DNA of 64,000 nt from NCBI RefSeq assembly GCF_000006565.2, contig NC_031480.1:2949529-3013528 (forward strand), read 5' to 3'. Of this stretch, positions 22,401-35,200 are shown one piece after another (position 1 is the first letter of the stretch; every line of letters starts with the position of its first letter). Under the pieces are notes generated by a model. That model did no database searches. It saw only the letters and a list, made by a program, of their open reading frames with translations, and was not told where the DNA came from. The translations under genes and the position numbers were made by a program. Source of the stretch: Toxoplasma gondii ME49 (lineage: Eukaryota; Apicomplexa; Conoidasida; Eucoccidiorida; Sarcocystidae).

Positions 22401-25400
22401 TGTGAAGATCTACCAAATGCGCAAATGAAACTTTGTGGCTTACGTACATTCATCTATCTATGTGTAGCTAGAAGTGTATATGGCGGCGTATTCACGTCTA
22501 CATTTATCAGATCGTTTCTTGGAAGGGTTTCTTGTTGTCCAGGCGGGACTGCACTGGAAGGCGTGGCCGATGTGGCAAGCGGTTCTGGACTTTGACGAGA
22601 ACGAGTACAAAGAAGCGTGTGGACGCCTGGCTCTGAGCGTCCAGCAACAACCTGGTGACGGGGAGCCTCAAGAAGAGCCGAACGATCCCGCGGAAATCCT
22701 GAGGAGAGAAGAGCTGAAAATGCATGCAACCCGGCGCAGAGAGAATGCTATTCAGCGCGTCAGTCACTCTATGAAAGACGACATCCAGCCACAAGCATGT
22801 ATATATGTGTCTGTAGTTGACGATAGGAGAGGAAGGTATACATTCTGTTTTGGCCCATCACTAGCCTGGGCAAATTTGTAAGCACACGACGAAGAACAAG
22901 CATATATGCATACCCCCTAGGGTTAGGTCTTGCGCTTACAAAGAAGGAAGCTGTAGCCTGAGTGGACTGTGTGTGTTGACGTCGGGTGTATGTTCTCTGA
23001 GCACAATGTGCTAGACTACGAGAGACCTCAACTTGTTTCAGGGGTTCCGGTCCTGCTTTAAAGAGTTCTATCGTGTAAAACGTAAAAGGGATCACGGCCC
23101 ACATTCCTCGCCGTTCTACTCGTGTTTTTTTCGGTTCTGCAGCTTCGTCTCGTATACCACAGATTGCACTCCACCCCTTTAGAGTCCTTGGACCTCGCAT
23201 GGGAGCGATTCAAGTCTTTGCTTGGGAAAGACGAGACATCGTCGGCGAGCGGAAAATCAAACGCTGGTCTGCTGGATGCAGGATTGGTCGACGAAGAAGC
23301 CTGCAAGTCGCTTGAAATCACCGACCTTCTCACCGATGGAGAAATGCGGCAGTTGTATCTGTATCTTGTTGAACAGAAGCACTTGACCTCGGGGAAATGC
23401 GTGGACGCGGAAACTTCGGCTACTCAAAACGCACAAGAACAACAGAAAGTGGAGACGATGGACCGCGAGCAAATTAAAAACGCAAGTAAGCGAGACACAT
23501 CACGTGGCCTTCTCCGAGCAGGCTTCCAGCAGAGACAGTCCAAGAGTCGAATTCCCCCGCTCTCATATTTTTTCCTGAGTTTTCGCATCCGAATAAATTC
23601 ACAATTCACTTTCAGGGATCATGCACCAGCTTGCATTTTCATTCAGCAGAAGCTAAAAAGAAATCAAAATGCCCAACTCCGACCGTACACGACAGCCACC
23701 CGCTTGTTCTGGGACCTTCTTTCTTTGATTATTTACAGTGGCTTCGTTCACAAGTCAGCACGCAGTCGACGAGGCGGGGTGGGCGGTACGCGAGAAACTC
23801 TTTGCAGAAACTGCGCTTCAAGCGGCTGCCCGTCAGGTTTTTGAGAAAGGGGTGAGATATTCTTTTTCTCCGGAATGAACTTCGTGGACACGAGCAAGAT
23901 GCTGCAACGATCTGTAAAGATGAACCGTTCGCAGTGTTTGTATGTGACCCCGAACAAAACGGAGCACCCGAACCGTGTTTCAAACTGTATCACATACAAC
24001 AAATAGTCTTCCGATAAAGTGGAGAGCGTTGCCTTTTGACAACATTCGACTCGTCTCCCTGGGCTTCTACGCTGCTTCTACTGCTCCTTGGCTCTCCTTT
24101 CATTCTGTTGATCCCACTCTGCTCCCTGATGTCTCTGGACCCCCTGCGTCATACTTCTTGTCTGGCCGCTTTTCCCTACATCTATGCGTTCCTTCTTTCT
24201 CGAATGCTGACATAAGTAGTGGCTTGTCCTCTCAATTCTCGTTTCGCCTATACCTATACACTCATTTGTCTCGCGGGGGTCTTCTTGTGAACGCTCCCAT
24301 GTTCAGGTGCACAGGTGGTTCTGGCACCCAGACCCGTTGACGCCTCAACGTCTGCAAGCTTGGAGAGATTATCTCGACTTTGAAGACCAACATGTGCGAC
24401 TGCCTTTTCTTCCACTGCTGCAGCCACTTGAGAAGCGTTTATGTTGGTATAGTTGTGGCCGTTAAAGTCGGAAGTTCCTTTGCAGCTGCGTTTCCCTTTC
24501 TGCGTTGTGCGTATGCGGATGGGGCTAAATATCCTTCCTGCACACACAGATGCGCTCCCCGAATCAACGTTCTATCAGCTCATGCGTGTATGTCTATCAC
24601 ATATGCGTAGACACACTTTAAGAACTCTCTGCAATTTTGTGTTCTGTTTTGTGTCTCAAAGCGACTGAATAACGAGACATCGTGTTTCGACACCGATCTT
24701 TAAAGGAGTCTGTATTTCTGCTCAGGTCGTATACCCACATCTAAAAACATGTACGCGTCAACAACAAATCAAGAACTAGAAAAAACTCCACGTCAGACGT
24801 ATTCACGTAGATTTGCATGCAGCATACTTCTGTGAACATGAACCGGTAAAAAGTGCGGAGTGAAATGTATAAAAACAAGCGTTTGTCATCTTCTATTCTT
24901 GTTGACTATATTCAGGGGACTCCAGAGAGAAGGGCCATGCTCCGTGAGAGATGCTTGGAGGTCTGCGCATCTTACCTGGAATTTTGGCAACGCTTTGCAC
25001 AGCAACTCATTCGGGAGAACAAACCCGAGAAAGCGCTAAAACTCCTCCACAGAGGTGCTTACACGGTTATGAAGAGAAGGTACCACAGAAAAGGGAGAAG
25101 CACGAGTAGAACAACGGAAACAAACTGTTGCCCGGCCAAACGAAACTCTAGCGGTGCCTCTGCGCGTAGTTCTTTCCTATCGACTTTCACCGGCTTTGTC
25201 GACGGGTCCATTCGCCCTGAGAGTCTCAACAAAGTCATAGACAACGACAAAAAGCACGATGCTGAAGCGACGGTGTCTCGTGAGAGCAGTGAGGCACTAA
25301 AACACTCATTCTGACCGGAACATTTTCCTAGTCTTCCTGTGCGGCCTTCTCTTTGACCGACAATCAATTTTTAAAACGTATCCTTATGTGCAGGTACAGA

Positions 25401-28362
25401 ATAATCACATCACAAAGGCACAACGACACATTGAGGGCTACCTCTGTGCATCTTTTCTCAAAAACCCCGGAAGCGAGTACATATTGTTTTAGCTAAAATT
25501 CCTATTACATGTAGCCCCTCTCTCTACTTGAAGATTCCCCTCGTTCCACCCTTGTAAAGTTACCTCAGGAGCATTCCTTTTGACAGTGGGAGAGAAAGTG
25601 CTCTAGTAAAATCCTGCATAGCCGTATGACGTGTGACATCCGTGGCTCTTAGAGAGATGGAACTTGCCGGCTGAACATAGAACGCAAAGAAGCTGATGTT
25701 GTTTCGTTGAACCTGGTGGACGGTTACAGGCGAGACATTGCATTCGCGTACGCAATGACAGCGGAACGCCTGGAAAAATTCGAAGAAGCGACACAGGCGT
25801 ACAATCGACTGCTGGAGTAGGCGTCTTCGCATACATGGCTCTAAACGCAGCTACTTTAAACAGGCAGTTTGGGCCTTGTTTCTCGTGTTGCCTAACTCTG
25901 TGAAAGTGCGCCTCATGTAGATTTCAGTTGTACACTACCTCTTCTTCCAGCGAGCAACAGGGAATCTCGTAGGATCCTTTTATACTTCTGTCTCCTCTTT
26001 GAGACACGTTTCGCCACGATTGACGGAAAAGACCTTTCCTGTCTTCTTCCACGAGAAATGGCCGCATCTATGTCCTCCCATTCTGTACTGTTCGCTTGAG
26101 GTTCTGAGCGCAGCTTCGTGTCTGCAGTGTTCTGCTTCCGTTCTGTAAAGAGAGAATGCGCCCTTCACGTGTCCTCTGGTTTGCTGTCTGTGTTCCAGGC
26201 CTCCGCTTTCTCCGGTCTACTTGAAATACTATATGGGGTGGATCAGCTTTCAGCGGCGCAGAGGCGAAATTGATCGTGTCTTGCAGCTCTACGACGAAGG
26301 CCTGGTCCGCTTCGGTGGCCAGGAGCAATGCTGTGAACTGTTGTACCTGCAGAAGGCCAATTTCATTCTATACGTCCAAGGCAATGTCAGTCAAAGTGTG
26401 TAAGTCAAACGGAGTGCTGTATGCAGGCATAGGGTGGAGTCAAACGCTTAAGTCCGAAGCACGCAGTGCCATTTTCGTCGATTGTAACAGACAAGATCGA
26501 CGCACACGAGACGAAAACCATGCTATTACGCGCGAATCCTCTGACGCATCTACACAAACACACACCTAAAGATAGGCGATTAATAAAAGGATACATCCAT
26601 AACTGTTTAGAGTTACCCCAAAAGGGTTCTTCCCTTCTGCATCAATGTACATGTGTTTTGTGGACGCGTTTGTTTATCGGTTAAGCTGGTCAGTATGTCA
26701 TGGGACTAATGCTGGAAAATCAAGATTCCTTGAAGGTATTACTTCGATTAGGGCATCATGAAGGCAGCCAGGGTTTATGCTGAGACACATTTTTGCTTCT
26801 GTTTCTGTTTTGTCTCTTTTCAGGAACTGCTTAAGTAAAGCCCTAACCGCGCTGCCCAAGAGCGTTTGCCTTCTTCAGTTGTTCATTCGTTTTCTCCAGA
26901 TCAAGCACAAGGGCGACCCAGAAAAAATGTTTTCCTCTGCAAGTCCGTACTTCACCGAGGCCCTGAAAAATGCTGAAGTAAGTCCAAAACGAAGCAATCA
27001 GCGAAGGCACAGAAAGCTTTGAAAGAGAACAGTAACGGCATTCAAGGGCTCGTTCACCTTTCAACTCGCAGCCCGCCACAGCGAAACAATGGATCGATAA
27101 AAGCGAATTCTTTCGAAACCGGCGTTTCGACATTCTACGGAGGCTCACATGGTTGTCCACATCTATGCATATATATTGAACTGTTTAATAAGTCTATGAA
27201 CTTGAAGACGAGGGACTCCAAAGGGAAATTACAACGGCAGTGGTAAAATACATCGGTCCGTTTACCCTGATTCCTCCCAAAAGACTTCCCAACAAAATCT
27301 GGACAGCGACTCCGGTTTCCACGTGCATCTCTTTAAAGGGGCATCGCAGAAAAGTTAAAAAAACCAAAGGCGTCGCACTGGGGTGCTTTGATAGGCAACA
27401 ACGCGCACATGTGGCTCAGCGTGAATACAGCTGAGTCAAAAACGCGCAGGATGTATTTCTCTTCATGTCTCATTCCCGTCTTCTTAGTTCAACGGTTAGG
27501 CTGATTCTGGACAGCGAAAGTCGAAACTGCGTCTTCTGTGCCTCGACTTGGAGTGTACACCAGCAGGAAATAAAAGTGGGAGCCGAAGGGACGCTGTCAT
27601 CTTCCGCTTAGAGACACACTGTTTCTGTGTTTCTTTTTTTTTGTTAGATGACCGCGTGGAACAAGTGGCAAGTCTGGAAGATGTACGTCAGGTTCCTAGA
27701 AGCGTACGCTCCCACTGTCGCGCAGATCCAGGATGCAAAGGTAATCGAGGTTGACAAGCCAAGAATACACGAAACGGGAACAAGACAAAGGAAACATCTG
27801 AAGAAGTGAATAGCATGCCTGACGACATGGCATATCTCTCTGTGTCTAAGGATAGACGTGTATATATCTATACACCTACCAGCTTTGTTTACATATGCAC
27901 AGACAGTTTGTAACTTATGAGCATATGATTGGACATTCATTACAAGATTAAGTACGCATAGTCTGAGCAAGATCGAAGTGCAAATAGTAGATTTATTGGT
28001 TTCTGTGTTCGGAATGAGATTCCGTACATCTGTATACTTCTATATGCTTGTGCTGATCGCCTGCAATTGGATTGAATGGTGGCAAGCATCGAGACCCGAA
28101 AAACGGGTGACATGCGAAACAAAATGCAGAAGTTATTTTCGTACAGGCAGAAGCTTTTGCTTTTCTTCGCGCCAATCGAACCGACTTTGTCCACCTCGCG
28201 CCCAAGGCTTTCCGTTTGCGGATTCCCGAGGATCTGCGGGTTGAAACGGAATGTCCGAGCGAGGAAAGTGCGTTTTATTCTGCAACATCGGGTCTGCCGT
28301 ATGCGGAGAACGCTGCAGCACCGTGGCTAGGCCAAACTACGTACCCTTTGGAATACAATGAG
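19488..28362 (+). CDS. PRPF39: PRP39-like U1 snRNP splicing factor (HAT repeats); 3' end unresolved
   Basis: PRP39 belongs to the U1 snRNP and helps define 5' splice sites. Exons: possibly 19488-19502 (MFVGS, good GTAAGC donor), then 20126-20483, 20922-21058, 21313-21441, 22040-22171, 22543-22758, 23143-23485, 23739-23851, 24307-24393, 24916-25054, 25681-25816, 26199-26399, 26824-26977, 27648-27740 and 28147-28362. All phases agree. Half-a-TPR repeats are visible: QHPHDYEASQQLV, SEFPLLFGYWKKLGKFHIEK (PYCYGYWKKYA in human), VLERACEFVGHNPMIWVAYL, AWRDYLDFEDQH, CASYLEFWQRFAQQL and SPVYLKYYMGWISFQRRRG. The first about 120 residues are disordered and charged. The last exon here ends at a strong AG/GTAAGA donor. 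Without splicing it would read seven more codons to a TGA at 28381; with splicing in phase it joins the Q/Y-rich exon at 36392. The initiator exon is tentative. Confidence 0.88.
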
Positions 28363-29232
28363 GTAAGACCACTGATTCGGTGATTTGTTCCAGCGAAGCA
28401 GAAGGCAAGCAAGTGCGGGGAAGTGGGAGTTTGAAGGGCCACAACACAAAGAAACCCGCGACGGTCATCTTGTCTCCATTTGCGGGGATCAGTTAATGAG
28501 GTTGAAATGGTCAAAATCCCGGTGACACAAGACACGAGGAAGATCACGGAAGGGCTTTTTCGGTGGCCTCGCCGATGTTCGCCAGTGTCTCCACGAGGTG
28601 CCCTTTTTCGCATTGTTCCCTTTTCAAACGCCTCTCTACGGTGTTCGCGGTGGGTTATCATCATGTCATCAACGACAAATACGTGTCGCAAAGGGGAGAG
28701 ATTTGCTCTGGAGGGCAATGCTCAGGCGAAAGGATGTGCGTTGCTTCTCCACACGTTGTAGGTCTGAGGCGTCAAGAAATTGTAGCGAGATCCCGAGTAG
28801 CTTGTTTGCCTGCCCACTCGTTCTTCTTAACTTCAGCACTAGAAAGACAAAAAAGCCAACAAAACTGTGACAGGACCCGCCACATCAGCAAGTGATTATA
28901 ATACATTGCATTTTACCGCCACATGAGAGGAAGCCTGGAGGTGAATGATTGCTATCAGCGGCAACAGGAACAAAAACTATGGCGTGTCGGTGTCGTACGA
29001 TTCCTCTCCGCGCCCGGGCGGAGACGCCTTTTTCCACGCCGATGCGTTCCTTCTGCGACGTCTCCATTTCTGCACGTTGTGGCTAGAGGCGCATAATCCC
29101 CACGCGTCGTTGTCAAAATCGATTTCAAAGGACAGGGCATGCTACAATAATAAGTGGCTGTCTTTCTATCAGTGCCTTTTGTAGAGGCCTTTCCCCGTTG
29201 TGTCTTCTCCGTTCCTCGACCTAAGCCTTAGA
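28363..29232. other. Non-coding stretch between the PRP39 core and the cyclin-like ORF
   Basis: It starts with a strong splice donor and shows no convincing exon. The ORFs present (93 codons or fewer at 28480-28761, and others) overlap each other on both strands and carry no motif. It would be the first part of a large PRP39 intron, or the PRP39 3' UTR plus the promoter of the cyclin-like gene. Confidence 0.4.
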
Positions 29233-32200
29233 ATGATGGATAAACTATCTAGAAGTTTCTGTTGTGGCTCAACACTGTTTTGCGCTCTCACTTGTCCACT
29301 TAAAATTATGCTTGTGCGACCTCGTTTCCTCGTCCCCCCGGATGCGTGCCTTTTTTCACTGACATGCCAGACACCAATTACAATCGCCGACCTGGTTCTC
29401 GATTCTTCGTCCTCTGCTCCTTGTTCCTCCTCTTCATCTCCCTCCTCTTCCTCTTCTTCATCTGCATCTTCTTCCTCCTCTTCCTCGTCTGTCTCTTCGC
29501 CTTCTTTTCCTCCCTCCCGCAGCTTTCCTTGCGAAGTTTCTGGGCATCCCAATCTCTTCAGTTCTTTTCTCCGTTGTCTCTCTCAAGAGTTCGTCGACCT
29601 CATTTCGGCACTTGTGGAAGATTACGCCTGGATCCCTTTCGAAGTTGACTTTCCCCTGCTTGGCTTGGACTCCGAAAAACTCGAGTTTCTCTCTAGTATG
29701 GAGTACCTCTCCTCGTCCTGGGGGAGACTCGCATGCTCTCCTGAGGCCTTGAGACGGCTGATTCACGAGCCGACCGGCAAGCTGTCTCTCTCCTTCGGTC
29801 TCCAGAACGAAATGGTGGCTTGTCCCCCCCCGGAAGTTTCTGTTTCACGCGTTCGCGACGAACCGGAAGATCTGGGCCAGTGTCCTTCCGTTGGGGCTTC
29901 CACAGATCCGGCAGCGGCCGATACATGTCCGAAATATCATCGTAGCGGCCACGGAGAGACTGCGCAACTTTGCTTGGTCTGTGATCAAAAGGGAAATCGT
30001 GAGACGCTCACGGGAGCACGACCTGCATTTCACACAGAAAAAAAGACAAGCCAGCCCCCGGGGGTGTTTGTCTCGCCTAAGCAGTGCTATGAAGGAGGTT
30101 ATTCAACTGAAAAGCAGTCTCCAGACACAGCAGCAGAACCGGTGTTCTATTCTCCAACTCGCTGGCCGTCGCCGACTCCTCCGTGTATAGCGAGTTCTGC
30201 GGATGATATCTGCAAAACAGACTGCGCAGAACGGGACACTCCACACCGAAAAATCGCAAAAAAGGGAGAAACAGAAACAGTTCTAGGAGAACCAAAGACA
30301 CCGAGCAACGGCCACAGGCTTAGCTCGTGGCAAAACCCACCACGTGTCCAACAGCGCATGTCGGGCGCAGTGACAGCGCTAGAATACCTCCCAAGAGAAG
30401 AGCCTCAAGATAACAGAGGAAATGGCAGGGCCTCAACGGAGCGCCAAATTGAATCTCGAAGGATCCATGCAGGGACTGACAGGTGCAATTCACTTCCTGA
30501 CCCCTCGCACGCAGGAAAATCCGACGAATGTGCAGCCCAAGAGTCGAGTGCTAGTGAGGATCGTCCTGAAGAACGTTACAACGCTTTTTTTACTGAGGTG
30601 GGTGAACCGGGAGACTTCGCAGATGACGGCAACGGGGACAGGGGAAAGGAAGCGAACAGTCATTTTGCAGCTGTTGCTTCAAGCGAAGGAGCAGCGACGA
30701 GAGTGGAGAACGAGACAGACCGCACGGATGGCGTTGAACCTCCAGAATGTGAGAACGGAGGTGGTCAGCAAACTGAAGGGAGTTCGGGAGACTCTGAAGA
30801 GAGACAGCGCGAATCCGCAGCTCTTTGCGTGACTGAGCGCCCAAAGACGATTCCTGTCAGTGCTCTATTCGATATCCATGTGGCCGAATTCTGCCGAGGA
30901 TATCGGCACGCAGGAGCCTTTGGCTACCATAACTTTAAAAAGGCGTCAGAAGAAAGTTTCAGTTTCTGGGAAGAATTCGTTAAGGAAAAGGGGCGACAGC
31001 GGGTCTGGTCCGATTCAGAAGAATCTGTAAATGATCGTGGTGTCTCACCTCACCTGCCTCACTCTGCCAAAAGCAAAACCGCTGAAAGTGCCAGTGAAAC
31101 GGTGTACCACCGCACATTTGATCAGTGCGGAGTAACTGCCACCCACTCCCTGACCGGCAGTTACACCCAGCCCGTTAGTGGCAATAAAACGAGAAGCCGC
31201 AGGAGCGGGAATTCCGGTGTTGGGAGACCTCGCCCTGCAGTTTCTTCGGCGCCTAATGAAGTTTGTCCCCCAATTTCCATGTGTCTGCGTAAGAGTGCCA
31301 CGGCATTTGAAGGGAGAAGCTCTTTGGACACGCACGCGCGAAAGGAAAAGAAAAACTGGAGATACCGCTGTGGAGGCATACCGGGTCTGCAAGCCTTGGG
31401 TGCAACTTGGGAAGAGTACACTGCTAGCAGGCAGTGGATGTTTCGCTTCTGCTCGTCTCTGGGACTGCCAGAAGAACTGGTGTACATCTCTGTTCAACTG
31501 ATGCACTTTCTCCTGGAGAAGTGGGCGGACTGGCAACCGTCGCCGCGCGTCATTCTTCCCCAGTTCCTGGCTAAACATGAAACCCCGATTCTTCCAAGAG
31601 ATACTCACCAAGGATACCCGCACCGTGACCACCTGTGTTCTACAAATACGTCGTGCACTGGCTCTGTCGATGATACGTCTGGCAGCAGTTCTCATTCCAG
31701 TTGTTTCGCTTCGTCGTTAACGTCTTCAAGGGACAAGGAAAGGATGGTTCTACGGCTTCTCTGGGGTGTCTCTCCAGCTGAACAGGAAAACTCCGAGAAC
31801 GGTGACTCTCCCAGGCTGCCAGCCAGCAGTCAGAAAACGCCGAGTTCTCGAGAAACAAGAACTGACAGTGGTTCCACGGCTTTGCGGTCAAGTGGATGTG
31901 TGTTGAAGGCGAGTGAAAGAATGAAAACAGAGCATGACATGCAATTTCCGTATCCCTTGTCTCCTCTCATTCGTCTAGCGTGTGTTTGCATTGCGATTGC
32001 CTACAAACAACTCGAGATCGTACCCCATCTGGACTGCGCAGGTGTCGTGGTTCAAGCCATCGTGTTTACGGAAACCGAGGAGATCGAAGCAAGGAAAGAA
32101 CGAGAAAACGCCGCAGACATGTCCCTTTACTTCCCAAAAGGAGAGGAGGGATATGAGGCGTTCACACGAGTAACGCAAGGACAAGGCGATGGTTATCGAC

Positions 32201-35200
32201 TTCGGGATTTACACGAATCACCAGAAGATGACTTGGCCATGCTGTCACGATGTCAGGAAACGAACGCGGATGATAAAAAAGCCCATCGCATTTCAGAGAG
32301 ACTCGCAAGAAACGATTCCTGTTTGTCTTTTCACATGCACCATCCCGTCAGCGAAGCTTTTTACGAAGAATGCGACACCCCCAGTTTCGCCTCTGTCTCT
32401 CACACTCAAAAAAACGATATGCGCGGCTGTTTTCGGCGTTCAATACTTGCACACCCTGTAGATCTGTCGGCCGGTTGCTGTGCATGCTGCCAGTACCAGA
32501 CAGAGAGTTTCTTCTCCGAGGAAGACAGCACTCCGTCGTCCTCTCCTTGTTCCCTCTCTCGCTTTTCGTCCTCGTCGTCGGTGGGGTCTCCTCGGTCCTC
32601 TCTTTCCTCTGCCTCTCATTCACTCCCCTCCAACGGGACCAATGTTCCTGAAAAGAGGAGCGACTCTGACGGCTGCGCTACAGAGAAGCCTCAGCATGGA
32701 GCACACGAGACGAGGAAAGGTCTCCCTACTTCCGAGGGGAGACGCCTTTTAGAGAAATGCCAAACAGGGGCGTTGCCTCGCTTGGAGAAACCTGCGCAGC
32801 CCCCTGGCGCCTCCGTCTCCTACCGCCCCTGGCCGCCGACAGGCTGGCTGGAACTGTACGCGTGGAGCTGCATAGAACAGGACAACCTGCTGACCCACGC
32901 GAATTCCTTTCTTTTCCTTCAGTGGCTCTTGGGTGCTTGCAAGCTGTACCGGAGACGCTACGGTGCTGCTTGGCTTCCGGAGGAGTCTGAGGATGAGCAG
33001 GAGAACGAGGAAGAAACAGAAGCAAATGCCGCACCAACTGACGACGAAGAACACGCCTTGAGTGATGAACACGGAATGGGGACGGAGAAGGCAGGAAGAA
33101 AACTTGACACACGGAGCTCATGCAACGAGGGCGACGCAGATTTCGTACTTTTCGGTCGCAGCAAAGAAAGGAGCAGCAACGAAGCTGTCCGAAGAAACGA
33201 GGAGAAATCAACAATTACGACATTCAGTGAAGAATCGCCAGCTGCCGCTTCCCATGGGGAGGACGACGTGCTGTCTCGGTCGTCTGAGGGTGAAGAGCCA
33301 CAGAAACACAAACTTTTTAACAAGCCTCAAGACAATATTCAACCCGTTCAACAGCGCGGCTCTGAAGACGAATTTCGAAATCCGGAAACTACAATAAGCG
33401 TCGCTTCCCCGGAAAACGGTTGTTCAACCGCGAACATCCAGTGCGACAGGTTTCACGAGCACTCAACTGCAAACAAGTCGGTCTCTTCACCTACCCTGCT
33501 GCGATGTTCGTCGCTTTCTGCTTCCGTTTCGTCCTGTCCTTGTCGTCCTTCTTCCCCTCTGTCAGTTGGCACGTTCGCTGATGGACCGCCTGCTTCCCTT
33601 TTGCTTCTGCCTCCCTGTCCGCCCTCCGCCAGTCTACCCGTGTATCTGCTGCAGCTTTGTCTATCGTCACCAGACGCCGCGTTTCTCTCCATTGCGCCCG
33701 TCGTCCAAGCGGCTTGCGTTGTTCGCTTCCTCCTTCTGGCTTACCAATTGGCGGACAAGCACATGCACCTTTTAAACGCCATTCTCGGGCCTCGAGTCGC
33801 CGCGCGAGTTGCACAGGCGACGAAAATCATGAAGCGAGTACTCCTGTCTGCGGTGTATAGAGACTCGCTGTGGCGGTGGCGCCTGCCTGCGTCTGTGGTG
33901 CATGCTTTGTTGCGAAACATGGCCGATCCGACGTGCTGCGAAAGATGCATCCGAGCAGGCAGAAATAGCGGAAAGCGCTTGAGGCAAAGCACAGGGAAGA
34001 CAGACAGGGATGGCCGCAAAGGCGGAAGGGAAAAGGACGGCACAAGGCCCGCTTCCTCTCCTTGCTCGTCGGATTCCCTGCCAAGAAGGGCCGTTGAAGA
34101 AAACGGCGAACACTACATAGGAAAAGATCAACGAAGAGAGAGAGCCCCTTTCCGTTTCGCTTCCTCGGGGGCATCTCACGGCGAACGAAAGCGACTGGGC
34201 GCGGTGAAAGTTGGCCAGAGGGAAGAAGTGACAAGAATGGGGAGTGACATGAGGAGAGAGATGGAAATTGAGCATTTGAAGACGAAACAGGAAGGCACAG
34301 CAACTATTAACAGGAAAAATTTTTCTGGACGGACGGCGGGAAGATTTCAAAGACTCGTGAGACGGGAACATTCGCCAGCGAACTGTTCAGCAATCTTGAG
34401 ACAGGAACGAAGGCAGACTAGTTGCGAAACAGGTATTTCGCCCATTCGCAACTCATATCGTCCTTTTCCGTCGTCTACGTCTTCAGAAACAGAGACAGAT
34501 CACAGAAACCAGGATGACGTACAACCACTAGTAGGACTAACATCATCCTCTATGTCTCAAGCTCCAGCAGAGGCAAAGGGGAGGAAAGAGAAACGCGGAT
34601 GGGCTACTCGTGGAACCAACTCGATGCTGTCGTCCTTTTCATCTTCTGCTGATATCAGAGAGGTAGTCTGGGGGGGCAGGAAAACGAACTTTTCTCCCGA
34701 GCGAAGGACATATATTTCGTCCACGTTATCGTCATCATCTGGTGAAGACGAAGAGGAAACCGAGACGCCGTTCCGTCGCGGGCAACGGAGAGCCAGATGT
34801 CCCTCTTTTTCCTCGATTTCCTCTGCAGACACTGCACAAATAGAGAAAGGAAATCGTTTTCAGGGGACGCAGAGCCTAACAATATCTCCCCACTGTCGAT
34901 GGAGTGTCGCAGCTCTTCTGTGCCCCCACGGGAAGTCGCGCTGGGATCTCGCCTGCCCAGAGTGTCACTTGTCACCTTCTGCCAGCATTCACCGACACTT
35001 TGCGCAGAAGTCAACGAAAGAGGGTGACGAGAACTCTGAGAATTTGGAACAGAAACCTGGGAGTGTACGGATACTAAAAACAAGTTGGGAAGGCTCGCTT
35101 AGAACAGAAATCGGCAAGACAGAATGGCAAGAAGCCCAGGAGAAAGGCACTAGGGATTCTGAAACGCTCGGCTGCGCCGAAGGACTATCTCTTGCCACAA

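Noticed and set aside
22906..22930. Second telomere-like stretch (CCCTAGGGTTAGG)
   Set aside because: It contains only broken partial units and no two exact TTTAGGG repeats in tandem, so chance is a sufficient explanation.
29169..29552. Glu-rich - strand ORF
   Set aside because: It is the mirror of the Ser-codon tract of the large + ORF; the composition alone explains it.
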